From Brachycybe producta (Eukaryota; Arthropoda; Diplopoda; Playtdesmida; Andrognathidae): DNA of 64,000 nucleotides. Positions 33,386 to 43,900 of this stretch are shown here, one piece after another. Location of the stretch: NCBI GenBank assembly GCA_036925085.1, contig JAUPFP010000014.1:2049501-2113500 (forward strand), written 5' to 3'. The notes beneath the pieces are model-generated. The model did no database searches and was not told where the DNA came from. It saw nothing but the letters and a program-made list of their open reading frames with translations. The position numbers were made by a program, and so were the translations under genes. How positions within the stretch are numbered: position 1 is the first letter of the stretch; each line of letters opens with the position of its first letter.

Positions 33386-34224
33386 ATAATAATTAATACA
33401 TTAATAATTATTTGCATACAAATTTCAGCCTTAGTTATTATTTTTTCCATATGATTTGAATTGTTGGTCAAGAGAGAAAGGTAAAAAGAGATTTTGAAAA
33501 CAGAAAAAACAGAAGAGAGAAATAAAAAATACACATCCGAGATTGAAAACAATATACACGACGAACACAATGGGGTAATAATATGTATAAAAAAAATTGT
33601 AAAATTCCTGAACGCCTGAAAAGAAGTTGGCCCAGTGAACTTGGTTGGAGAGAGAGAGAGAGAGAATTACACATAAAAAAACTTGAAAGGTGAGAGAGAA
33701 AGAAAGAAAGAAAAGAACTTTTTAAAGTGTAGGTTAAAGACGTGCAAGTAAAAAAAAAGTAACTTTTTTATGCAAAAAAAACCGAAGTTCCTCATATACC
33801 CGGACTTAAACCCACTTTTGAGGGTTGTTTTAAGTTCCTCCCCTCGTAATTCTTGTCCATTTCGAGAAATCTCTTCATTTTTTTTTTGCTCTCAAAAAAA
33901 AACCTCAGGTCAATGGACCTCTTTTTTTTGCATAAAAAAAGTGCAACATGAAAGTAATGTCTAGGGTCATCTTCATCATCATCATCTTTGGCCCTTTTCT
34001 CTCTCTCTCTCTCCCCTCGTTCATTTCACCTACATTCTCATCTCTCTCTTTAATAAATTTGACTTTTTCCCGTTTTCTTAGTTGAAACTTGAAACGAGAG
34101 ACAATAATATAAAATTTATTCATTTATTATCTCTCTAATTAAAATGATATTTTCTTAAGAGGATCCGGAAATATAAAGATTTAATTTTTTTTATTCAGGT
34201 GTGAAAATAACACTGGTGATTTAA
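33386..34224. other. Purine-tract stretch, nothing coding
   Basis: GA tract near 33648-33665, CATCAT near 33968-33985, CT tract near 34000-34015. Confidence 0.45.
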
Positions 34225-34535
34225 AGGCTCGGATTTTTATGCAAAATATCAAGCAGATGTTTCTTCTCAATTTGTAGCCCATTAAGCGCCAACTGTGAAG
34301 TAATCATCTTCATCATCATTAGAGCAAATGCCATTGTGCTTAGAAAGTGGTTAGAGGCTAGAGATGCCTGGTTACTATCAATTGTTAACTAGAGTTCTAG
34401 CCTCTAACCAGACTTTTTAATTTTAAAAAAAAGCATATTACAGTTGCTCTAATGATGACGATTACTTGACAATTGGCACTTGGGGGCCACAGATTGAGAA
34501 ACATTTGCTTCATTAGTGCATAAAAATCCGAACTT
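34225..34535. mobile_element. Family C MITE, copy C6
   Basis: GGCTCGGATTTTTATGCAAAA on the left, GCATAAAAATCCGAACTTT on the right; arms TTTCTTCTCAATTTGTAGCCC and GGCCACAGATTGAGAAACA; central stem GGTTAGAGGCTAGAG...TAGCCTCTAACC. Nearly complete, about 310 bp. Confidence 0.75.
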
Positions 34536-34539
34536 TATT

Positions 34540-34720
34540 AATTATCATTAAGGCGAAAAATATTATGTTTTTAGCAAATTAAAAACACTGTTTCAGGAAG
34601 GCGAGAATTCTTATAGAAAAGTAATCAGCGCCTAATCGAGAATTTGATGAGATTTTAGCCTCTAAAGCGTTTTTGCTTGAAAAATGCATAATTTTTTCGC
34701 CTTAATCGCCATTTCGACAA
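34540..34720. repeat. Inverted-repeat element
   Basis: CATTAAGGCGAAAAATATTATG on the left and CATAATTTTTTCGCCTTAATCG on the right form inverted ends about 170 bp apart. It lies between two family C copies. No further copies seen in the window. Confidence 0.5.
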
Positions 34721-34724
34721 TTGT

Positions 34725-34946
34725 TTTTTTTTCTAATAAAAAAGGGCTGGTTAGAGGCTAGATGTCTGGTTACTATTAGTTGTCAACTAGAAAGTTCTAG
34801 CCTCTAACCAATGTTTTTAGTCTTAAAAAAATCATAATTGTTGGCTGATTTCTAACTGAAAGATTGTCACTTCACAATTGGCTCTTGGGCCACAGATTGA
34901 GAAACATCTACGTGATATTTTGCATAAAAATCCGAACCCTACTGAT
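34725..34946. mobile_element. Family C MITE, left-truncated copy C7
   Basis: Starts at the central stem (GGTTAGAGGCTAGATGTCTGG), and ends GCATAAAAATCCGAACCCTA. The left third is missing. Confidence 0.65.
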
Positions 34947-34967
34947 GATGATTTTTAAATGTGGTTG

Positions 34968-35283
34968 GATTTTTATGCAAAATATTTCTCAAACTGTGGC
35001 CCATGGGCCAATTTGTGAAGTAATTCCAGTTTAGAGGTCAACCAAAACATTATAGTTTTTTTTTTCAATCAAAAACCACTGGTTAGAGAGGCTAGAACAC
35101 TAGTTAACAACTGATAGTAATCAAGCATCTAGCCTCTCTAACCAGCTTTTTTTTATTAGAAAAAAAAAGCCATAATTGCCAGTTGCTTCCAAAGATGATG
35201 ATGATTTACTTCAACAATTGGCACTTTGAGCCACAGATTGAGAAACATTGTTGCTGGATAAATTAGCATAAAAATCCGAGCAT
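34968..35283. mobile_element. Family C MITE, copy C8
   Basis: GGTTGGATTTTTATGCAAAA to GCATAAAAATCCGAGCATTT, with the central stem expanded to GGTTAGAGAGGCTAGAAC / TCTAGCCTCTCTAACC: a compensated AG insertion present on both sides of the stem. Confidence 0.75.
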
Positions 35284-35689
35284 TTAACTAATGAATATTT
35301 GTCAAATCATCAATTTGATTTGAACATATATTACTCATAGGAAAGAACAGTCTTATAATTGTCTGTATAATAATTATTGTGACCGTGTAACCTGCACTTT
35401 TTTTTTTTTAGTTAAAAGTATCTTTGAAGTAATTTCATTAAAAAAAACACAATATAAACCGTATCTGGGCCAATGGAAATTCAATTCCAAACTTCCACTT
35501 CAGCAATTAGATTGGAACTTTATTATTCTATGTTTCTTTTCTTTTTTCTCTTTTTCTGCACAAAATAGCTGTTATTTTTTTCTACATAAAGCTAGAATTG
35601 AAGAGGGGCTAATTGGAGACAGGCAATTAAACGTCGAGCACCTCAACTCCCTATATACTGTACTTGACATATGAAGATCGAAATACAAA

Positions 35690-36170
35690 ACAATTTATAA
35701 AAACAAAACGGTTCCGTAAAAATGAATGAAATTTTAAAAGAAACTAGAAAACACATTTACATACATTGTCCTAAAAGGAATTTTTCGTGTACCTTCTAGT
35801 TTTTTAAATAAAAAAATTAAAAGCCGAGAGCACCTCAACTCCCTTATACTCAACTCAACTCCTCCTCAACTCCCTTTAAAAGAAACTAGAAAACGCATTT
35901 ACAAACATTAAAAATGAAAAGAAAATTTTCCGTATATACCTTCTAGTTTCTAAATAGCACAATCATTATAATGTGTTCGGTTTTTCGTGTTCTATTTAAA
36001 AACTAGAAAGGTAAACGGAACATTTTCTATTTGGATTGGGTTCGTAAATGTGTTTTCTAGTTTTCTTTTAAAATTTCATTCATGTTTACGGAGCTATTTA
36101 ATTTTTATGAAATTGTCCGTGTTAAAGTGTAAAGGGAGTCGAGGTACTCGGTTTTTAGTTTTTTTTTTAT
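35690..36170. repeat. Fold-back of family A-like sequence
   Basis: AATGAATGAAATTTTAAAAG, AAACTAGAAAACACATTTAC near 35720-35765 is mirrored by GTAAATGTGTTTTCTAGTTT, CTTTTAAAATTTCATTCATG near 36045-36084. GCACCTCAACTCCCTTA and its mirror GGGAGTCGAGGTACTC flank the arms. The left arm itself is duplicated (second copy about 35877-35960). Related AACTAGAAGGT pieces continue to about 36390. Confidence 0.6.
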
Positions 36171-36390
36171 TTAAAAACTAGAAGGTACGCGAAAATTTTC
36201 TTCAAGGGTTAGTGATATGTAGTCATATTTTCTAGTTTCTTTTCAAAAAAAAAATTTCCATTGATTTTTATATATTAAGTGTTTTTAGTGAAGTTCAGGT
36301 GTTGTTTTTACTTCTTAATTTAAAAACTAGAAGGTGCACATTGAAGTTTTCATATAGGATTATGTTTTTCTAGTTTTTTTTTTTTTTTTT

Positions 36391-37079
36391 AGAATTTCGT
36401 TCATTTTTTTGTTATAGAAATATTTCGTCTTCTTCTAAGTGTGCTGATCTTTCCAAAAAAAACCGATTTAATTTGATGCAAAATCTGTTTCAATTGTATT
36501 TTTTTTTTATAAAAACAACAAAGTTGAATTGGAAAACAGAGTTGATCGGAATGAATTTGATATTTCTCAGAAGAATGTGGGTTAGCAATGTCAAGAAAGA
36601 GAGATATTAGAAAAATCCGCCTATTTTTATCCCCACTTGTAACAATTACACTTGTAACATTGTAACCTACAATAGAAAACAGCACATTTTACCCTCCTCC
36701 TCCTCCTCCTCTTACCCCCTTAAACCCCTAGAAAAAATCTAAACCCCTCTCCCTCTTTTTAACTCCCTTTTTTTAATGAACATATTATTTTTAATTACAA
36801 GTGATGATGATGAAAAGGAGAATCTTCAACTTCCGCAATTTGGAAGTTTGATATTTTTTTCACTTGAAAGACTTATTTTGAATAATTTCACACTTTGACT
36901 AGTCTGTTTATAGGCAAGTCACTATATATTAGAAAACCAGAAAACTTGATTTCTAAAGTTTTGGTCTTATTTCTGATCATTTAAACCAATATCGTGAGAT
37001 TTCAACTTTTTAAACCTTTTTTTTATAAAAGCGAAAAATTCTTATAAAAAATCTTATAAATACTGTTGTTCAACTTTTT
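36391..37079. other. Intergenic stretch, nothing recognised
   Basis: CTCCTCC tract near 36693-36712. The minus-strand 94-codon frame here has no recognisable signature. Confidence 0.45.
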
Positions 37080-37340
37080 AATTTTTTACTGTTAATTATT
37101 GTTTAATTTTAACTTTTTCTCAAGCTTTACCCTTAATTATTGTTTAATTTTAACTTTTTTCTAGTTTTACCCTTAATTATTGTTTAATTTGAACTTTTTC
37201 TCGAGTATTACTATTAATTATTGATTAATTTGAACTCTTTCTCAAGTTTTACCCTTAATTATTGTTTAATTTGAACTTTTTCTCGAGTATTACTATTAAT
37301 TATTGTTTAATTTTAACTTTTTCTCAAGTATTACCATCAA
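37080..37340. repeat. About 42-bp tandem array
   Basis: Unit TTAATTATTGTTTAATTTTAACTTTTTCTC plus AAGTWTTACCC, six units with small changes (GTTTTACCC/GTATTACTA). Confidence 0.8.
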
Positions 37341-37448
37341 TGATGAAATATTATAAAAGTTCAGTTTTTCTTTAACTTCAACTTTATTTAAAGTTAATTA
37401 CTTTTAACTATTTCTTAATTATAAATTTATCCATACGTTATATTATAT

Positions 37449-37634
37449 ATGTTACTGTCAATCTGCGGAATCAGTCAATGCGCAGATTGCCTAGGCAATC
37501 TGCAAAACAACCAACCTTCTAGTGAATCTGCAAAATTCAACAACCTAAAATGTATAGAATTTTGCAGATTCACTAGCAGGTTTGGTGGTTTTACAGATTG
37601 ACTGATTCTGCAGATTGACAGGTAACATATATGA
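37449..37634. mobile_element. Family E palindromic MITE, copy E3
   Basis: Complete copy: TGTTACTGTCAATCTGCGG on the left and CTGCAGATTGACAGGTAACA on the right, GCAGATTGCCTAGGCAATC and CTAGTGAATCTGCAAAATTC inside, with the mirror arm shortened. Flanked by ATAT on both sides, too AT-rich to call a target duplication. Confidence 0.75.
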
Positions 37635-38139
37635 ACTATTAATAAATTTTTCTACATTATATTTTAAGCATCTGATTTTGTTCTAATATCGCTTTAATTT
37701 TCGATATATTGTCTAAAAGTGTTAAATCCAACCCCACCATTATTTATACATAATAAATTTTCTGCATATTTAATGTATAAAATAGGTTACTCAATGCATT
37801 TTATTATACAATAAAAAAGAAGTAAATTATTCAAATTAAAATAGACAAACCATAAAATCAACTTCCCATTTCAAGTTCACGTTCTACTTAATGGGCGACA
37901 CATTTTTTTTTGTTAAAACCGTGAAAATCTAATGTCCTTTTTTTCTCTTCCTGTTTTATTTTTAAACTTTACAAACACCAAACACAAATTTATTCTGCAA
38001 ATTTAATTAAATTTCATTATTTTTCTTTCTGTTTTTGTTTTCTATACTAATTATCATTTCTGAGGTGAAGAGAAATTCAATTTGTTCAACATTTTTTTGC
38101 ACATTAAAAATGAAGCAAAATAAAGAGAGAAACTTGCAT
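37635..38139. other. AT-rich stretch, nothing recognised
   Basis: No gene or repeat structure supported. Confidence 0.45.
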
Positions 38140-38346
38140 GTGTTTTAGAAACTAGAAGGGTAACTCAATCCCTTAAAGGTGTTTTCATGTTGATATCTTT
38201 TAAAATAAACTTTTTATATCACAGTTTGAAACTGGCCCAACTTCAAGCAGATGACATTTTTAAATTTTTGAGTCAATCAAAAGTTTATTTTGAAAGATAT
38301 TAACATGAAAACACCTTTAAGTTAACCTTTAAACACCTCTAGTTTC
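38140..38346. mobile_element. Family A MITE, copy A10
   Basis: TTTTAGAAACTAGAAGGGTA, ACTCAATCCCTTAAAGGTG, TTTTAAAATAAACTTTTTAT in the left arm; AAAAGTTTATTTTGAAAGAT, ACATGAAAACACCTTTAAG in the right arm, where the last terminus is shortened to CACCTCTAGTTTCTCC. Confidence 0.75.
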
Positions 38347-38439
38347 TCCTAATTTAGCTGTTTTTAAACTATCTTAAGGTAGTTTTAAATTATCACTGTC
38401 TGTCTTTCAGGTGCAAAATTAAAAAGAAACTTTGAAAGT

Positions 38440-38665
38440 GTTTTAGAAACTAGAAGAGTAACTCAATCACTTACAGGCTCATATGGCATTTTCATGTTAA
38501 TATTTTTTAAAATAAGCTTTTTATGTCAATTTGAAAAATGACACAATTTTTAAGTAGAGAATATATTTTTAAATTTTTTTCTATAAAAAGTTTATTTTGA
38601 AAGATATTAAACATAAAAACACCGTTAAGGGATTGAGTTAACCCCTTCTAGTTTCTAAAACACTT
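38440..38665. mobile_element. Family A MITE, copy A11
   Basis: TTTTAGAAACTAGAAGAGTA to CCCCTTCTAGTTTCTAAAAC; both inner motifs present (AAAATAAGCTTTTTATG / ATAAAAAGTTTATTTTGAAAG). The flanking TGCAAAATTAAAAAGAAACTTTGAAAGTG and CACTTTCTAGTTTCTCTTAATTT also pair, so the full palindrome is longer than the core. Confidence 0.75.
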
Positions 38666-38749
38666 TCTAGTTTCTCTTAATTTAAACTATCTTAAGGTTG
38701 TTTTAAACTCCGTTTTTTTTTCAGAAGAGCAAAATTAAGAAAAAAAAAT

Positions 38750-38962
38750 TTGAATGTGTTTTAGAAACTAGAAGAGTAGCTCAACCACTTAAAGAGTAAT
38801 TTTCATGGTGGATATCTTTTAAAATAAGCTTTTTATATCCGTTTAAAAATGATCCAACTTTATATATGAACAGGATATTTTTTTTAAAAGTTTATTTTGA
38901 AAGATATTAACATAAAAAATACTATTAAGGTATATTCAAGTTACCCATTCTAGTTTCTAAAT
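38750..38962. mobile_element. Family A MITE, copy A12
   Basis: TTTTAGAAACTAGAAGAGTA to CCCATTCTAGTTTCTAAATAC; A10, A11 and A12 follow each other at about 300-bp spacing in the same orientation, which looks like tandem duplication of a whole element or serial insertion. Confidence 0.75.
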
Positions 38963-39568
38963 ACACTTTCAATTTCTTTTTAGTTTTGATCTTCTAAAAC
39001 GCGAAATAACTAGAAATTAAAAAAATCAGTTATTCAAGTCAGAAAACATCTTTAATAATAATAATAAAAAACGGCGGCCATTTTTAAATTTTTAAAACAT
39101 TAAAAAACGAAATTACGAAGAAGAAGAAACAAAATGGATTTATTTTTCATTCTTTCTGGTTTTTCCTTTTGATGTAAAAATAGTTGCTCTGATGTTCTTG
39201 TTTCGTTTTTCAAACTGCTTTTTCCACACATTTTTTCTGCAGTGGACCATGAATATTAATAATAATAATAATAATAACTTAACTAACAATTATCCAATGT
39301 GACTTTATTTTTGGCTATTATTATTATTATTATTATTAGTAATGTAGGTCATGACCGGATACAAATGTCCCAGTGCACTTCCCATTCTCTTACTATTTTG
39401 TGGTACTTTTCAATAGGTATATCAAGTCATTCTACAGAATTGCCAGTCAATGTGCAGGAAAACAAAACTTACCAGCTCACATTTAATAATGCACATTTCT
39501 CGTTATTGTATAGAATGACTAATTTAGTCACTTTGATTGTTAAGGAAGACCTCTTTATTTCTTTTAGT
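38963..39568. other. Stretch with AAT/ATT microsatellites
   Basis: (AAT)n near 39255-39277 and (ATT)n near 39316-39337. The frame at 39299-39586 spans them and has no recognisable signature. Confidence 0.4.
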
Positions 39569-39569
39569 G

Positions 39570-40318
39570 ATGGGGAAATTTCATGAAATTTTATTTTTTG
39601 TTGAAATATTTCATGAAATTTTATTTTTTGTTGAAATATTTCATGAAATTTTATTTTTTGTTGAACTATTTCATGAAATTTTATTTTTTGTTGAAATATT
39701 TCATGAAATTTTACTTTTTGTTGAAATATTTCATGAAATTTTACTTTTTGTTGAAATATTTCATGAAATTTTACTTTTTGTTGAAATATTTCATGAAATT
39801 TTACTTTTTGTTGAAATATTTCATGAAATTTTACTTTTTGTTGAAATATTTCATCAAATTTTACTTTTTGTTGAAATATTTCATGAAATTTTTATTTTGT
39901 TGAAATATTTCATGAAATTTTACTTTTTGTTGAAATATTTCATGAAATTTTACTTTTTGTTGAAATATTTCATGAAATTTTACTTTTTGTTGAAATATTT
40001 CATGAAATTTTATTTTTTGTTGAAATATTTCATGAAATTTTATTTTTTGTTGAAATATTTCATGAAATTTTATTTTTTGTTGAAATATTTCATAAAATTT
40101 TACTTTTTGTTGAAATATTTCATGAAATTTTACTTTTTGTTGAAATATTTCATGAAATTTTATTTTTTGTTGAAATATTTCATGAAATTTTATTTTTTGT
40201 TGAAATAAATATTTCATGAAATTTTACTTTTTTTTTTTAAATATTTCATGAAATTTTATTTTTTGTTGAAATATTTCATGAAATTTTATTTTTTGTTGAA
40301 ATATTTCATGAAATTCTA
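39570..40318. repeat. 30-bp palindrome-containing tandem array, about 25 units
   Basis: Unit GAAATATTTCATGAAATTTT then AYTTTTTGTT (30 bp). It contains GAAATATTTC and ATTTCATGAAAT, both self-complementary. Because 30 is divisible by 3 and no stop falls in two forward frames and one reverse frame, it yields frames of 223 and 106 codons forward and 118 codons reverse, all Phe/Leu/Lys-rich ten-residue repeats. I treat these as by-products. Variant ACTTTTTG units form a block in the middle (39710-39975). Confidence 0.9.
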
Positions 40319-40990
40319 ATGACGCTTATTTCGATTAATAACGTTAATTATTAATTCATAAATTTCTTTATTAGTTGAGAGAAAACAAACAAAACCCGCA
40401 ATTATTTTCCTACCAACCTTAATATGTTTCACGTGAAATATTTCACTAATTTGTTTGTCACCTTCTTTGTGTGTTACGTTTCGCCTTCTTTCTCCGTTCT
40501 CTTTACCTATTACTACTTCCTTCATTGTAATCATTATTACCATTTTAAAAGTTCTGAAATTCCCGAGCTATAATTACGAAGAAACCTTAAAAAGATAGAC
40601 ATAAAGAGAGAAAAGTTTCAAACTTGACCTGATATGATGATGATCATCATCATCATTTTATTTCTTAACATTACTAACCTAAATATATAAAGAAGTTTTG
40701 CTTATATATTTCTCCTTCTTTATAGGTTTTTTTTTCTACACACAAATTATAGAGACCTGGTAATTTGCATATAATGTAAATATGAAGGGAAGGGCCATCG
40801 GGAATATTGGGTTAAATATTTTTTAATAAAAATAAACCACACCCAAAATCTCACCATAATTCCCATTCTAGGGAATTGAACTAAATCTTACAAAAAAAAA
40901 AATACAGAAACTTTTAGTTTTCAAGTGATTTATAATTTAAGAGGGAGAAAAAAAAATCAAATTGTTATAAAACTGGAATGGTAAAAAAAA
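40319..40990. other. AT-rich stretch, nothing recognised
   Basis: No supported gene; CATCAT tract near 40643-40655. Confidence 0.45.
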
Positions 40991-40991
40991 A

Positions 40992-41600
40992 TAGCCTGGA
41001 AGTAAGGTCCGATATTTTTTTAAAAAAAATCGATTTTTAACGATATATCAAAAAATCGAAAAAAAAAATTGCTAAAAAACGAAAAAAATCGAGAAAAAAA
41101 AATTGCTAAAAATCGAAAAAATCGAAAAATAAAATTGCTAAAAATCGAAAAAAATCGAGAAAAAAAAAATTGCTAAAAATCGAATAAATCGAAAAATAAA
41201 ATTGCTAAAAATCGAAAATTACAGAAAAAAGAAAAACTAAACTAGTATTTAGTGATTGATCATTGTAAAGCTACTCAAATATATTTCAAAGAAGTTTTTC
41301 GATTTGTTTCGATTTATTTCGATTTTTTATTTTTTTTTTCGATTTTTTATTTTTTTTTATTTTTTTTTCGATTTTTTTCGATTTTTTTCGATTTTTTTCG
41401 ATTTTTTTCGATTTTTTTCGATTTTTTTCGATTTTTTTTCGATTTTTTTCGATTTTTTTCGATTTTTTTCGATTTTTTCGATTTTTTTTTCGACTTTTTT
41501 CATTTTTTTTTTCCATTTTTCGATATATCAAGTACGATATTTTTTTAAAAAAAACTATCGCACGATATTTCAAATAATATCGATATATCGAAAACTTTGC
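40992..41600. repeat. Inverted arrays of GAAAAAATC and GATTTTTTC
   Basis: Left part (about 41024-41220) is made of AATCGAAAAAAATCGAGA and AAATTGCTAAA units; right part (about 41297-41520) is TTTTTTCGATTTTTTTCG, 10-bp units. The two are reverse complements, and both outer edges have CGATATTTTTTTAAAAAAAA...TCG and CGATATATC. The whole region can fold back on itself. Confidence 0.7.
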
Positions 41601-41680
41601 CAAAGTATTTTTATAGTTTTTAAAATAAATTTTTGTGAAGTTAGTTTAACCATTGTCTTTTAATCATGGTTCACATGATG

Positions 41681-41812
41681 AAGTAATGCAGAGCAATGTT
41701 TAAAATTGGTGCATTGTTTAAATGCACCAATTGAAATAGATGATACTTTGGGGACTGCATTCTGCACATGCGCAGTAGTAAAGAGTGACTTTGCATTACC
41801 TTGTTGGGCTTA
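41681..41812. repeat. Small inverted-repeat element
   Basis: AGTAATGCAGAGCAATG at the left and CTTTGCATTACC at the right, with an inner perfect hairpin ATTGGTGCAT-tgtttaa-ATGCACCAAT at 41706-41732. Possibly a very short MITE. Confidence 0.45.
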
Positions 41813-41865
41813 GTTTTCACCTTTTTGTGTGTCACCTTTAAAAATTAACTATACTTGACACTTTT

Positions 41866-41950
41866 ACATAAAAGTTTATTTGGAAAAAGAAAAGATTATT
41901 AAAAATACTTTTTTTAGCATATTCATTTACTATTCTAGTTTCTAAGAAAC
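41866..41950 (+). mobile_element. Family A MITE, right half A13
   Basis: CATAAAAGTTTATTTGGAAAA to TTACTATTCTAGTTTCTAAG. Confidence 0.5.
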
Positions 41951-42044
41951 TAAATTTCTTAAATTTTCTACGTTTTTTTAGCTCTAAACTAAAATTGCTG
42001 CACTGAAAAGTTTCAGTAATTGTGCATTAATATGTTCATAATTA

Positions 42045-42236
42045 GGGCTCGTATTTTTATGCAATATTAGGACAAATGTTTCTCAATCTGTGGCCCAAGG
42101 GCCAATGTGAAATAATAATCTCCATTTAAATCAACAAACAATTATGGTTTTTTTTTCAATCAAAAATACTCGTTAGAGGAGGCACTTGGGTTGTGAATTG
42201 AGAAACATGTCATTGATATTTTGCATACAAATTCTA
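42045..42236. mobile_element. Family C MITE, internally deleted copy C9
   Basis: TAGGGCTCGTATTTTTATGC on the left, arm TTTCTCAATCTGTGGCCC, then after the central CGTTAGAGG it jumps to GGCACTTGGGTTGTGAATTG and GATATTTTGCATACAAATTC; half of the central stem is deleted. Confidence 0.65.
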
Positions 42237-42984
42237 TAAAAAAAAATCAATGCATTAGGCATAGATACTAACGCCCTCTAACTTAAATAGTTTTAGCCCT
42301 CTCTGAAATTTATAAAAAAGACACCAAAATTAAACTAAAAATAGAATTTCCAGGTTGTTGTTTTTTTTGTATAAAAAGGTGCATTTTCTTAAGAAAGGAA
42401 AATGAGGAAGTTTTGAGGGAGGGGGGAGGACCAAATAAAGGTTAGGTTTTTATCCATTTATGGTTTAAAATGGCCCCAGATTCAACGATTGGCTAAGGAG
42501 GGGGGGGAGAACAAGAGGGACAGTTTTTTTTATATATTTGGACATCTTTTTTTTAAGATATTCTTTATGTTAAAAAAATCTGTTAAAAAGAAGGTTTCTA
42601 TTATGATAATTTCTATTTTGAGCATAAAATATGCCCCTAACTTTTGTGTGCTTATATAACCGAGGGGTGGTCGGAGAGGTCCTTCTCTCTCTCCCCTTCC
42701 CCCCCTCTTTTAAAAGTGTCCATTGAATATTTTTTTTAAGTTGGTCTTTTTTTTATTACTTTTCATTGAATTTTAAGTTAAAAATAAGTTGGTAAAGTTC
42801 GGATAAACGGGATTTTTTTTGTGTATGTTTTGAATTTTTAATGCATCGGTGACTGGGTCAAGTTTATCCGTTCGTGACGTCATATTTGCATGGTTTATAT
42901 TTAACTCAATGTCTAGGACAGGTGTGTGTGTGTTTGTAGGATATCATGGGAAAACTGTAGGAAAATAACATACACGGTTCGTGA
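42237..42984. other. Intergenic stretch, nothing coding
   Basis: G-runs near 42421 and 42499, CT tract near 42684-42700. Confidence 0.45.
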
Positions 42985-43206
42985 GCAAACAGTGGCACTT
43001 TAGTGGCTCGCGAGCCACTTTAAATTATTTCTTAAATAAAGTTGAGATAAGTTTTAAAATTTAGATTATTTTTCGAAGAATTACATTGTTTGAAACTGAA
43101 TTAGTAAATAAAATAGCTAAATTAATTTTTGTGTTGAGGCTAATTTCATTTTGTTAATGATTGGGCCAACAATTATTGAGCCACAGATGGTTCTTCTCAA
43201 CCGCCA
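42985..43206. mobile_element. Possible hAT-derived remnant
   Basis: GTGGCTCGCGAGCCACTTT at about 43000-43018 and GAGCCACAGATGGTTCTTCTC then AACC at about 43180-43201. On the reverse strand the latter reads GGTTGAGAAGAACCATCTG then TGGCTC, the style of many hAT termini (GGTTCTCAACC..). A similar TTTTTCAACGTGTGGCTCGC is at about 55002. Confidence 0.4.
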
Positions 43207-43257
43207 ACATAAATTATGGGCCAACAAGTTATGCTACTTGTGTAGATCAAGTAATAG

Positions 43258-43434
43258 GAATTTTTCATGTCGATATCTTTCAAAATAAACTTTTTATAGA
43301 CAAAATTTTAAAAAAAAATTATTACCTACTTAAAATTGAATCGTTTTAAAACTGACATAAAAAGTATATTTTAAACTATTTCAACGTGAAAATTACCCTT
43401 AAGTGATTGAGGGTAACCCTTCTAGTTTTTAAGC
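43258..43434. mobile_element. Family A MITE, copy A14
   Basis: Left arm GGAATTTTTCATGTCGATA, CTTTCAAAATAAACTTTTTAT; right arm CATAAAAAGTATATTTTAAAC, then AACGTGAAAATTACCCTTAAG, ACCCTTCTAGTTTTTAAG. The left terminus is lost. Confidence 0.65.
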
Positions 43435-43495
43435 ACTTTCCAAGTGTTTTTTTTCTGAAAGTTTTTTTCAAGTTATTTACTAAAGTTGAGTTATA

Positions 43496-43900
43496 AGGGA
43501 AGAATCACACATACTGAATAATATTCCCACGGAATTTCACTTTTGTGAGGAATTATAACAGAAGCGCCATCTATCTTTCAGTGCATAAGGAACACAGAAA
43601 TATTCTGATTTTTTTTTCTTCATGTCTGTAATTTCTGCTAGTTTTTTCAGCATGTGTGATTCTAACCTGACTCACTGAAACCGGGTGAAACTTGCTGAAA
43701 CTGGTTGTATTTCTGCCAGTGGCGTAGCTATGACTTGGTTGCTCGCCTCCCCACTGCCCAAAACAGTGTGTCCCCTTTGCACCCCACAAAATGTGCCCTC
43801 CAAACCTTCTGTGCGCCCTCCAATCGCAGTGGTGGGGGCTGTGGGTCCTCAGCTATGCCCCTGTTTCTTCTTGGTTTTTCAGCATGTGTGATTCTTCCCT
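43496..43900. mobile_element. MITE with AGGGAAGAATCACACAT ends
   Basis: AGGGAAGAATCACACATACTG at 43496 is mirrored by CAGCATGTGTGATTCTTCCCT ending at 43900. A third copy of the end (CAGCATGTGTGATTCTAACC) is internal at about 43648. It contains a CTCF-like GCGCCATCTA (43564-43573) and a second, nested hAT-like element. Confidence 0.65.
43717..43863. mobile_element. Nested hAT-like MITE
   Basis: CAGTGGCGTAGCTATGACTTG at the left and CTCAGCTATGCCCCTG at the right are imperfect inverted ends. CAGTGGCGTAGC is a frequent start of hAT-type elements in animals. The body is C/G-rich (CCTCCCCACTGCCCAAAAC, GTGGGGGCTGTGGG), unlike its surroundings. The 8-bp duplication is not clean. Confidence 0.5.

Noticed and set aside
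39537..40208. 223-codon forward frame and 118-codon reverse frame
   Set aside because: Both lie in a 30-bp tandem array whose length is a multiple of three; the frames are repeat by-products without start context, splice sites or family match.
41256..41663. Phe-rich and Lys-rich frames
   Set aside because: Products of the GATTTTTTC array.
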